A DNA stretch of 39,981 nucleotides from Halobacteriales archaeon QS_8_69_73 (lineage in GTDB: Archaea; Halobacteriota; Halobacteria; Halobacteriales; Haloarculaceae): assembly GCA_003022945.1 (NCBI GenBank), contig PXRZ01000043.1, forward strand, positions 1-39,981, read 5' to 3'. Position 1 is the stretch's first letter. Every line of letters begins with the position of its first letter. The translations under genes were made by a program, and so were the position numbers. Shown here one piece after another: positions 32,370-39,604 of this stretch. Under the pieces are notes generated by a model, which saw only the letters and a program-made list of their open reading frames with translations, made no database searches and was not told where the DNA came from.

Positions 32370-33686
32370 TCAAACGCGCGTTTGAGCCTCGTCGCCGCGC
32401 TCGATCTCGAGATAGAGCACGTCGACGCCGATGGCGATATCGTGACGGTTCCGTAGCCGTCGCTCGACGGGGTCGGCCAGCCCGGGTCTATCGGCATCCG
32501 GCGGGACGCCGACGGTAATGGTGGCGTCCCGCGGCTGGCGGAACAGGACGCGCCGGGTCTCGGTTTGTACCTCGAGTTCGACGAGCTCGTACGCCTCGTA
32601 CCGCGGCTCCTCCAGTTCGGCGACGACGGCGCCGCGGATCTGCTCTTCGGTCTGTGCGGTCCGGTAGGAGTCGTACGTGATGCCGCCGAGGAACACCGAC
32701 AGCAGCGCGATGGCGGCGACGAGGACGGCGACCCGCTTCAGCGTCGCCGCCCGGGCGTCGTCCTGCCGGAACAGCCGATCCGGGCGGTAGCCGAAGTACC
32801 AGAGGACGACCAGCGCCGCGAGGTTGATCGAGAGGACGTTGACGGCGACGAGGACGGCCGACCCGATCAACAGCGCCGGCTCGCCGTAGGCGACGCCGAT
32901 GCCGACCGTCGCTGCCGGCGGGATGAGCGCGACGGCGATCATCACGCCGACGAGAGCCGTCGAAACGCCCGTCGTGAGGCTGATCGCGCCGGCGACGCCG
33001 GCGCCGATGGCGACCGCGAGCGACAGAAACGTCGGCGTGAGCCGCTCTTCGACCTCCGACAGCGACAGCGGGTCCAGCCCCGGCGGGACGAGATTCACCG
33101 CCCGGACGAAGACCGCGAAGCCGGTCGCGGCGGCGACGGCCAGCAGGACGCCCAGCACCTGCAGGGCGACGCCGCGGCGGAACAATTCGGCGTCGTCGAT
33201 GACGCTGCCGACGGCCGTCGACATCGCCGGCCCGATGAGCGGCGCGATGACCATCGAACCGACGACGGTCGCCGGCGAGTCCAGCAGCAGACCGGCCGTC
33301 GCGATGACCGCCGAGACGATCGTCATCACGAGGTACGTCGGCAGCGACGGCGCGAGGTCGCGGGCGCGGGCCTCCAGCTCCTGGCGGGCGATGCGCTCTT
33401 CGCTTTCCTCCCGCTCGGCGTACTCCTCCTGAAGCGTCTCGAACCGCTCGGAGACGACCGTTTCGGCGCTCAAAACGACCGTGTACGCTTCTCGCTCGAG
33501 GCCAGTCTCGCGGAGCGACTCCAGTATCGGCTCGACCGCGTTGGTCGGCAGCGGAAAGTACGCGACGGCGGTGTACTCGCGGCCGCTGATCTCGTCGGTG
33601 ACGACGTAGTCGATGCCCTCCTCGTCGAGCAATTTGAGCACCGCCTCGCGCTTGCCGGCCGGAATGGTCACCTGGACGAGTCGCAC
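32370..33686 (-). CDS. TIGR00341/DUF389 family membrane protein
   Basis: 438 aa, GTG start (MRLVQVTIPAGKREAVLKLLDEEG). A soluble N-terminal ACT-like part (1-110) is followed by about eight hydrophobic helices with VVGSMVIAPLIGPAMSTAVGSV (about 148-170), the hallmark MxIAPLxGP of DUF389, and LVGVMIAVALIPPAATVGIGVAYGE. A C-terminal soluble tail (370-438) is extra. Family members may be inner-membrane transporters or sensors; function not established. TATA-like GCGTTATCGG is about 26 nt before the GTG, again leaderless. Divergent from engB. Confidence 0.9.
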   Translation of the reverse strand: MRLVQVTIPAGKREAVLKLLDEEGIDYVVTDEISGREYTAVAYFPLPTNAVEPILESLRETGLEREAYTVVLSAETVVSERFETLQEEYAEREESEERIARQELEARARDLAPSLPTYLVMTIVSAVIATAGLLLDSPATVVGSMVIAPLIGPAMSTAVGSVIDDAELFRRGVALQVLGVLLAVAAATGFAVFVRAVNLVPPGLDPLSLSEVEERLTPTFLSLAVAIGAGVAGAISLTTGVSTALVGVMIAVALIPPAATVGIGVAYGEPALLIGSAVLVAVNVLSINLAALVVLWYFGYRPDRLFRQDDARAATLKRVAVLVAAIALLSVFLGGITYDSYRTAQTEEQIRGAVVAELEEPRYEAYELVELEVQTETRRVLFRQPRDATITVGVPPDADRPGLADPVERRLRNRHDIAIGVDVLYLEIERGDEAQTRV

Positions 33687-33819
33687 AGCCGGGGGTCGGC
33701 GCCCGCGCCGATAACGCTACCGCCGTGACCGCGCCGATCGGACCGACCTGGCCAACTCGGCTGACCGCGCCGACCGCGCCGACCGGTCGGCTTATACCCG
33801 CCAGCGGCCAACCGGCGGT

Positions 33820-34440
33820 ATGTTCGATTCGCGCCCGGACCGCGACGCCGAGGTCGTCCTGGTCGGGCGGTCCAACGTCGGCAAGTCGACGTTGATGCGG
33901 GAGCTGACGGGTCACGACTCCTTCGACACCGGCGGCAGTCCCGGTGTGACGACGGACCCCAACCACTTCGACTGGGCCGCCGAGGACTTCGTCATCACCG
34001 ATCTCCCCGGCTTCGGCTTCATGACCGGCGTCCCCGAGGACGTCCGCGAGCGCATCAAGACCGACGTCGTCCGGTACGTCGAGGAGCACGCCGACAGCAT
34101 CCTCGTCGGCGTGCTGGTCGTCGACGGCAAGGCCGCCGTCGACATCATCGACCGCCACTCCGGGCCCGACGAGATTCCCCACGACGTCGAGATGTTCGGC
34201 TTCCTCCGGGAGGTCGGCGTACCGACGGTCGTCGCCGTCAACAAGATGGACAAAGTCAACGACCGCGACGAGCGACTGGACGAGCTCGCCGAGCGCCTGG
34301 GCCTATATCCGCCGTGGCAGCAGTTCGATCATGTGTTGGCGCCGATCTCCGCCAAACGCGACAGCATCGGTCCGCTCGAAGAGGCCGTCCGGCACCACCT
34401 CCACGAACAGCAGCGGGACGACCTATTCAAGTTCTTTTGA
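33820..34440 (+). CDS. engB: GTP-binding protein EngB
   Basis: 206 aa. TRAFAC GTPase: GRSNVGKST (16-24, G1), [13 protein letters not shown] (G2), DLPGFGFM (G3), NKMDKV (G4), with [15 protein letters not shown] as the G5/SAK region. Archaeal EngB (YihA family) is thought to help ribosome assembly. TATA-like GGCTTATACC lies about 28 nt before the ATG. Just upstream (33725-33785) short GACCGCGCC-type near-repeats occur. 34441-34529 is non-coding and marks a drop in GC. Confidence 0.94.
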   Translation: MFDSRPDRDAEVVLVGRSNVGKSTLMRELTGHDSFDTGGSPGVTTDPNHFDWAAEDFVITDLPGFGFMTGVPEDVRERIKTDVVRYVEEHADSILVGVLVVDGKAAVDIIDRHSGPDEIPHDVEMFGFLREVGVPTVVAVNKMDKVNDRDERLDELAERLGLYPPWQQFDHVLAPISAKRDSIGPLEEAVRHHLHEQQRDDLFKFF

Positions 34441-34529
34441 TCGAGTCGGGCGGACCGCCGGAGCCTCTGACGAAGGCTTCGGCCGGGTCTGTCGAAACGC
34501 TCAAACGCTGATAGAACGCGCGTATTGGA

Positions 34530-35213
34530 TTATTGTAAGTTATCAAAATACTCACGAACATTCTGAAGACGTTCTCTCCGCTCACTTAATTCGGAAGAGG
34601 CCAATAAAAAGACGCTCCCATCAACGAGTTCTACAGCCACCTCCGCCGGAGCTTCGAGTAACGTCTCGCGACCGATATCATCGATCATCTCCGACGAATA
34701 GAACGTGACGAATCGGGGATGGTCGTCGTACGCGGCGTCAATACTCGTCGGGATCAGTTCCTCCTCGCCATAGCGGGAAGCACCATACACGAAGTCGAAC
34801 CGCTGAAACACTGTTTTCGATAGTTCAAGAAATTCTTTGAGATGTTTCTCACCCCGAATATCAGCTATGTTGGTGCCAATCGATATCGTGTGGTTGTTAT
34901 CTCTGGGCGATACTTGTAAGAAACAAGGGAGTGCGGGGTTAGAATCGACATACGTGGTCATAATCCCGAGTCCTGTCGACGATGGACTAAAGCTGGCATA
35001 CTCGTCGACGGCATCGGCGAGTAGTTCGGTTCGATCGATATCGCCGGACTCGGTCACTACAACCTCTTCGGATGGATTTGATGGGACGATTCGATACGTG
35101 CCGTCGAAACCGTGAGAGTTGAAACGAAGTCCGTCCGCAACGGCGCAGTATAGCACACGTGAGAGTAGTCGGGGGTCGGGGTCGCCTTCCATCGAAAGTT
35201 CTATTCGGAACAT
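34530..35213 (-). CDS. Orphan protein in lower-GC island, unknown function
   Basis: 227 aa from MFRIELSMEGDPDPRLLSRV. No signal peptide or helices; an alpha/beta soluble protein with SNPSEEVVVTESGDIDRTELLADAVDEYASF and YGEEELIPTSIDAAYDDHPRFVTFYSSEMIDDIGRETLLEAPAEVAVELVDGSVFLLAS. The last portion, in which a residue run ends in a hydrophobic LVDGSVFLLAS, has the look of immunity-type (Imm52-like) or other polymorphic-toxin-associated proteins; that is a weak impression. Base composition is near 50% GC, far below its neighbours, suggesting transfer. TATA-like TATAATTTAG is about 45 nt upstream, so this mRNA may have a short leader. Confidence 0.55.
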   Translation of the reverse strand: MFRIELSMEGDPDPRLLSRVLYCAVADGLRFNSHGFDGTYRIVPSNPSEEVVVTESGDIDRTELLADAVDEYASFSPSSTGLGIMTTYVDSNPALPCFLQVSPRDNNHTISIGTNIADIRGEKHLKEFLELSKTVFQRFDFVYGASRYGEEELIPTSIDAAYDDHPRFVTFYSSEMIDDIGRETLLEAPAEVAVELVDGSVFLLASSELSERRERLQNVREYFDNLQ

Positions 35214-35385
35214 ACTGATTCAATTTCCGGTGATCACCGTGTACAGTATCTAAATTATAGAGTGTTCGGTCCAGTTCCTATGATTCTAACTCGATTTCAG
35301 CGGCCATGACCTGCAGAACCTCCTCGTCGTCATCGCAATCCCGCTAAACGGGTAGCCGCTCTCTTATGTTCTCGATTCAATCGCC

Positions 35386-35475
35386 CTATAGCAACCGGCC
35401 GCGCCGCCATAGGTACGTGGTGGCTCGGTGGAACGCCTCGTCACAAGGGGCTCGGCGGGGGTAATCGCTCGTCAT
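35386..35475 (-). CDS. 29-aa ORF in the 35.2-35.6 kb gap (doubtful)
   Basis: From MTSDYPRRAPCDE to a stop after RRGRLL. The middle CDEAFHRATTYLWRRG reads like a protein terminus rather than random frame. Elsewhere in the 35214-35606 gap a 19-codon fragment (minus strand, about 35278-35345) encodes acidic EEVLQVMAAEIELES between stops, perhaps the tail of a lost gene. Nothing else is supported in this gap. Confidence 0.2.
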   Translation of the reverse strand: MTSDYPRRAPCDEAFHRATTYLWRRGRLL

Positions 35476-35606
35476 CGCCACCGTCGGCGGTTCTCGACCG
35501 GCGGCAAAGAATCCATGGGTCAGGGCCGGCGAGCGACGGCCCGCGTGCGGCGGGGGTGGTTCTTCCCTCCGCCGCGAACGCCCGGCGGAATCGGCACATA
35601 ATAGTA

Positions 35607-37010
35607 TCAGCCGAGTTCCGTGGCGGCCGCCCGGAACAGCCCGTCGAGTATCTCCGGCGTGGTCGGGTGGTACGAGCGGTCGGGAATCTCCCGGACGTCC
35701 AGTTCCATCTCGACGGCAACCTGCATCGTCTTGGCCATCACGTCGGCGTGGTAGTGCAGTCCCTGGTAGCCGAGCACCGTCCCGTCGATCCCGACGACGA
35801 GTCGGGCCAGCCCCTCGGGGACGTTCTTGGTGGTGAAGACGCCGTCGCGTTCGGCCTCGCGGGTGACGACGACGTGGTCGACGTCGGCGGCCGCCGCGCT
35901 CTCGGCGGAGTGGCCGACCCGGGCGAACGGGAGGACGCCCAGCCCCGAGAACATCACGTGGTGGTGGACGTTCTCGTACGGCTCCAACGGCTCGCCGACG
36001 CGATGGCGGCGGATGTTCGCGGCGGCGGCGTGGCCCTGTTCCTTTGCGACGTGGAGGATCGGTTCGATGCCGTTGGCGTCGCCGACGACGAACACCCGCT
36101 CATGGCCGGTCGCCCGCATGGTGTCGTCGACCCAGCCGGGTTCGGGCGTCAACCCGGCCGCCTCGACGTCCAGCCCGTCGACGGCCGGCCGACGGCCGGT
36201 GAAGGCGAACAGCTGGTCGGCCTCGAGAACGCGCTCCTCGCCGTCGTGGTCGACGTGCATCCGGACGCCGCCGTCGTCGGTCGGCTCGACCCGCTGCTCG
36301 CTGGCATGCGTCAGCACGTTGACGTCGAAGTTCTCCCGGTAGTACGACAGCAACGCGTCGCCGAAGGGGTCGTCGGCCTCGTCAAGCGGCCGAGCGTCGT
36401 GCTCGATGACCGACAACTCCATGCCAGCGGCCTCGCTGAGGTACGGCATCATCTCGGTGCCGACGTAGCCGAACCCCATGACGATCCCCGAATCACCGAA
36501 TTCGGTGGCGTCGAGAACGTCGGCGCTGGTTTCGACGTCGACGTCGTCGATCCCGGGCAGGTCCGGGATGTCGACCGTCGACCCGGTGGCGACGACGACG
36601 TAATCGGGCTCCAGCGTCCGATCGCCGACCGCCAGCCGCGGGCCGTCGCCGACGAACCGGGCGGTCTCGTGGAGGAACTCCACGTCCTCGCGGCCGGCGA
36701 GGTCGGCGACCGCGCTCCGGCGGTGGGCGGCGAACGTCGCGGTGTGGTCGTTTTTCCGCTCGACGACGGTCTCGAGGTCGACCGACGGCAGCGGCCCGTC
36801 GAGGCGGTCGTCGTGGCGAGCGACGAAGCGGTGTTCGGCGGCCGAAAGCACCTCCTTCGACGGCATGCAACCGCGGAGGATACAGAGGCCGCCACCCGGT
36901 TCGCCGTCGTCGACGAGCGTTAACTCGATTTCCGGCGCGTCGGCGAGCCGTTCGGCGGCCGCGATGCCGGCGCTTCCGTAGGCGCCGACGACGGCGACGT
37001 GCGTCGTCAT
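35607..37010 (-). CDS. FAD-dependent pyridine nucleotide-disulfide oxidoreductase
   Basis: 467 aa from MTTHVAVVGAYGSAGIAAAERL. FAD Rossmann loop near 8-15; redox-active pair in GGLCILRGCMPSK (39-51; C-x4-C as in lipoamide dehydrogenase, glutathione and mercuric reductases, but with ILRG for the usual VNVG/LNVG); second nucleotide loop GFGYVGTEM (about 178-186); FVVGDANGI (about 320, FAD); C-terminal dimerisation domain ending HYHADVMAKTM and a His-Pro type motif in SYHPTTPEIL, matching the HPT(F/L)-E dimer His. Physiological substrate unknown. TATA-like CGTTTTGTTC is about 28 nt before the ATG. Confidence 0.9.
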   Translation of the reverse strand: MTTHVAVVGAYGSAGIAAAERLADAPEIELTLVDDGEPGGGLCILRGCMPSKEVLSAAEHRFVARHDDRLDGPLPSVDLETVVERKNDHTATFAAHRRSAVADLAGREDVEFLHETARFVGDGPRLAVGDRTLEPDYVVVATGSTVDIPDLPGIDDVDVETSADVLDATEFGDSGIVMGFGYVGTEMMPYLSEAAGMELSVIEHDARPLDEADDPFGDALLSYYRENFDVNVLTHASEQRVEPTDDGGVRMHVDHDGEERVLEADQLFAFTGRRPAVDGLDVEAAGLTPEPGWVDDTMRATGHERVFVVGDANGIEPILHVAKEQGHAAAANIRRHRVGEPLEPYENVHHHVMFSGLGVLPFARVGHSAESAAAADVDHVVVTREAERDGVFTTKNVPEGLARLVVGIDGTVLGYQGLHYHADVMAKTMQVAVEMELDVREIPDRSYHPTTPEILDGLFRAAATELG

Positions 37011-37063
37011 ACCCGAGTATCGGGGTCCGGCGAACAAAACGGTTCGGCCCGCCCGGCGAAGCA

Positions 37064-37762
37064 CTACACGGCTGCCAGGAGAACGTCGGCGGCCGCCTCG
37101 ACGGCCGTCTCCCACGCCGAGACGCCGGTCGCCATCGCCAGGACGGTGTCTAACCCGAAGAAAGCGAACAACCCGGCGGCGAAGAAGTGTGCCGTCCGCA
37201 CCTCGAAGAGATGGGCGAACCGGCTGAAGAAGTACGCGTTCGCCAGGCTGACCGGAACGATGGCGGCCATCTCGCCGACCCAGATGGCGGAGGTGGCGCC
37301 GTAATTGGCGGCCAGCCCGACCGTGACGAGCTGGGTCTTGTCGCCGAACTCGCCGGCGGCTATCAGCGCGAAGATGGGGAGGTAGCCGCCGAGGGCGTCC
37401 GGCACCTTCCGGTCGACGACCGGCAGCCGGACGTCCTCGACGACCTCGAGGCCGCCGTCGGTCGCGGCGGCGATGTCCTGGCCGGGGTTCGGTGCCGACC
37501 GCACCAGCAGGACCGCGAAGATCAGAAACAGTACGGCGGTGATCGCGTCGAGGACGACCGGCGGCAGCACCGCCTGCAGCGCGCTGCCGAACCAGATCTC
37601 CAGCGCCGTCCAGCCGGCGAAGGCCGCCCCGGCCGCCGCGACGACGCCCAGCGGGTGGTAGCGGGTCGACAACGCCGCGATGATGAACTGCCCCTTCTCG
37701 CCGGGCAGCACCGCCAGCTGAGCGAGAAGGGCGATCACCACCACGGTGGCGTAGTCGGCCAT
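37064..37762 (-). CDS. TMEM165/GDT1 (UPF0016) family cation transporter
   Basis: 232 aa, six to seven hydrophobic helices in two related halves. The second half has the canonical family motif AGEFGDKTQLVTVGLAANYG (E-x-G-D-K-T). The first half has PGEKGQFIIAALSTRYHP in the equivalent place: E and G remain, but the D-K-T is replaced by Q-F. Family members exchange Mn2+/Ca2+ for H+. A TTG two codons upstream is an alternative start. The ATG is 2 nt after the stop of a 22-codon ORF (37765-37833) whose ATG lies 20-29 nt below a TATA-like, palindrome-bearing promoter. Confidence 0.85.
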   Translation of the reverse strand: MADYATVVVIALLAQLAVLPGEKGQFIIAALSTRYHPLGVVAAAGAAFAGWTALEIWFGSALQAVLPPVVLDAITAVLFLIFAVLLVRSAPNPGQDIAAATDGGLEVVEDVRLPVVDRKVPDALGGYLPIFALIAAGEFGDKTQLVTVGLAANYGATSAIWVGEMAAIVPVSLANAYFFSRFAHLFEVRTAHFFAAGLFAFFGLDTVLAMATGVSAWETAVEAAADVLLAAV

Positions 37763-37764
37763 CG

Positions 37765-37833
37765 TCAATCGGCCTCCCGTCGGCCGGACGCGGCCGACCG
37801 CTGGCCTGGCCGCGCCGCGTCGTCCCGTTTCAT
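37765..37833 (-). CDS. 22-codon leader ORF before gdt1 (candidate)
   Basis: Starts MKRDDAARPG, basic, stops 2 nt before the GDT1-family ATG. A TATA-like CTTTAGATTAG at 37853-37862 places the likely transcript start at or near this ATG, so in a leaderless mRNA it would be translated first and the transporter reached by re-initiation. The peptide itself is not recognised. Alternatively the mRNA simply has a ~70-nt 5' UTR and the ORF is chance. Confidence 0.3.
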   Translation of the reverse strand: MKRDDAARPGQRSAASGRREAD

Positions 37834-37842
37834 CGGGAGATG

Positions 37843-37856
37843 TTAGACGCGGCTAA
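37843..37856 (-). promoter_or_regulatory. TTAG-N6-CTAA palindrome at gdt1 promoter
   Basis: TTAG-ACGCGG-CTAA; on the coding strand TTAGATTAGCCGCGTCTAA includes an additional TTAG half. It resembles the DtxR/MntR-type box TTAGGTTAGCC...CTAA as well as the glycan-cluster element (which has N7). Metal-responsive repression of an Mn/Ca transporter would make sense; this is inference. Confidence 0.4.
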
Positions 37857-37874
37857 TCTAAAGTGTCTTTCCAT

Positions 37875-38639
37875 CTAACCGCCGTCGTCGCCCGGCGACA
37901 GCTCGGCCAGGACGGGGAAATGATCGGAGGGATACCGCCCCCGGTCGTCTCGGTCGGGCAGGACCTCGAGACGGTCGACGCCGAGGTCGCCGGCGACGAA
38001 GACGTGGTCGATGCGCCGGCCGGCCTGGGGGCCGTCGAAGTCGTTGAACGTCGTCTCGGGGCCGGCCGAGGCGTCGGCGTCGTCTCGGGCGTCCCGGAAT
38101 CCCGCCTCGGTCATCGCCCGATACGGCGGGTCGGCCGGCGTGCAGTTGAAGTCGCCGGCCATCACCGTCGGAACGGGCCGATCGCCGAACCGCTCGGCCA
38201 GCAGGGCCGCTCCGCGCCGCCGGGCCCACTCGCTGCCGTGGTCGAGGTGCGTACTGGCGGCGACGAACGCCGCGTCGTCGCCGCGAAGGCGGGCCGCCGT
38301 CGTCACGCGGGGAACGGTCGTCTCCCAATCCATCGCATGACGGTCCGACGGCGTCTCCGACAGCGAGAAGACCTCCCGGTCGACGACCGACAGCCGGTCG
38401 GTCCGGTAGGCGACGGGCGTATGCTCGCCGCTGGAGGTCCGCTCGCGAACCCAGGCGTAGTCCGGCAGCCGGTCGGCGAGGTCCTCGAACTGCGTCTCCC
38501 AGACCTCCTGGAAGCAGACGACGTCCGGCGCCGCCGACCGGACGAGATCGGCGACCCCGTCGCGCCGCTCGGACCAGGCGTCCGGACCGTCGTCGAGCGT
38601 GGCATACCGGACGTTGTAGCTGAGGAGTCGGAGGCCCAT
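37875..38639 (-). CDS. Endonuclease/exonuclease/phosphatase (EEP) family protein
   Basis: 254 aa from MGLRLLSYNVRYATLDDGPD. EEP fold motifs: LSYNVRYA (metal Asn), DVVCFQEVWE (metal Glu), STHLDHGSEWAR (His), VMAGDFNCTPADPP (DxN, catalytic), RRIDHVFVAGD (Asp-His) and YPSDHFPVLAEL (SDH-P). All catalytic residues are present, so it should be an active Mg-dependent phosphoesterase; DNA, phosphoinositide or sphingomyelin-type substrates cannot be separated. No signal peptide. The frame extends 55 codons further up but TATA-like CTATTAACTC is about 27 nt before this ATG. Confidence 0.92.
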   Translation of the reverse strand: MGLRLLSYNVRYATLDDGPDAWSERRDGVADLVRSAAPDVVCFQEVWETQFEDLADRLPDYAWVRERTSSGEHTPVAYRTDRLSVVDREVFSLSETPSDRHAMDWETTVPRVTTAARLRGDDAAFVAASTHLDHGSEWARRRGAALLAERFGDRPVPTVMAGDFNCTPADPPYRAMTEAGFRDARDDADASAGPETTFNDFDGPQAGRRIDHVFVAGDLGVDRLEVLPDRDDRGRYPSDHFPVLAELSPGDDGG

Positions 38640-38665
38640 CGGGCGTACCACTATTCCGGACCGAG

Positions 38666-38840
38666 TTAATAGTCCTCGGTCGTCGCACCGAGTCGGCGGT
38701 CCGCCCGAGCGGTCAGTTCGGCATGGTTGGCCGCGTCGCGCCGGCGGACCGACAGCAGCTCCGGGCCGCGTCGGAGGAGGCCAGGCAACGACGGCGGCCT
38801 CCACGTCGGTGGCGAGACGCCCGTAGCCGTCGTATCTCGC
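38666..38840 (-). pseudogene. Frameshifted remnant of a small gene, unknown family
   Basis: On the minus strand one frame reads ARYDGYGRLATDVEAAVVAW (about 38840-38785) and the next reads LLRRGPELLSVRRRD then HAELTARADRRLGATTEDY and a stop at 38666. They join in register if one C is removed from GGCCTCCTCC near 38788. Together they look like one ~57-residue helical protein. I could not find a start codon, and its 5' side runs into the cofE promoter, so the N-terminus may also be lost. Family not recognised. Confidence 0.38.
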
Positions 38841-38893
38841 GCCGTCCCGCCGGAACCGCGACGCTCTTGGCCCGGCGACCCCCAGCGTCGCGC

Positions 38894-39549
38894 ATGGAGG
38901 TGTCCGCCGTCGAGGGGCTGCCGGAGGTGCAGGCGGGCGACGACCTCGCCGCGCTCGTCGCCGAGCGGGTCGATCCGACTGACGGCGATATCGTCTGCGT
39001 CGCCAGCACCGTCGTCTCGAAGGCCGAGGGCCGGAAGGCCGACCTAGAGGAGTTCGCGCCGGGCGACCGCGCCCGGGCGGTCGCCGACCGCCTGGAGGCG
39101 GTCACGGGCGAGCCGAAGGACCCCCGGTTCGCCCGGGCGGTGCTCGAGGAGAGCGAGGAGCTGCTGACGGAGGCGCCGTTCCTGCTGGCCGTGACCCGGT
39201 TCGGCCACGTGACGGTCAACGCGGGCATCGACCGCTCGAACGTCCCGGGTGCGGACCTACTGCTGCTGCCGGAGGACCCGACGGCGTCGGCCGAGCGGCT
39301 CTCGGCGGCGCTCGACGCCCCGGTCGTCGTCACCGACACCTCGGGGCGGCCGTTCCGCTACGGGCAGCGCGGCGTCGCCGTCGGCTGGCACGGGCTCCCG
39401 GCGGCCCGCGACTGGAGGGCGGCGGCGGCACGCCGGCGGCGGTCGTCCGCGGGTGGGAGTTCGGCGACCACGACAGCAGCGACGAGCTGTTCCGGGCCGA
39501 CGAGGACGACGTCGTCCGGGCAGCACTCCGGGACTGGCGGCCCAGGTAA
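38894..39549 (+). pseudogene. cofE: Coenzyme F420:L-glutamate ligase with internal deletion
   Basis: CofE adds glutamates to F420-0. Residues 1-175 from MEVSAVEGLPEVQAGDD are normal: DIVCVASTVVSKAEGR, GHVTVNAGIDRSNVPGAD (the GIDxSN block), VTDTSGRPFRYGQRGVAVGWHGLPAARDWR. Then the frame breaks. The + strand phase from 39421 to the stop at 39547-39549 reads GGTPAAVVRGWEFGDHDSS...VRAALRDWRPR, the correct C-terminus. About 35 residues expected between them (DREGRELGVT...ANLVTGE region in relatives) are missing, in a number of bases not divisible by three. Breakpoint lies in GGCGGCGGCGG at about 39417-39428. Loss would affect polyglutamylation of F420; could be an assembly collapse. Confidence 0.75.
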
Positions 39550-39604
39550 ACGCGTTTTGCCACTACTCCCCGGGTAAAAGACCGTCCGGGGCCAACCGCC
39601 GATC

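Noticed and set aside
35278-35345. Transposase C-terminal remnant in the 35.2-35.4 kb gap
   Set aside because: No inverted repeats, target duplication or transposase motif could be found; only a 19-codon acidic fragment.
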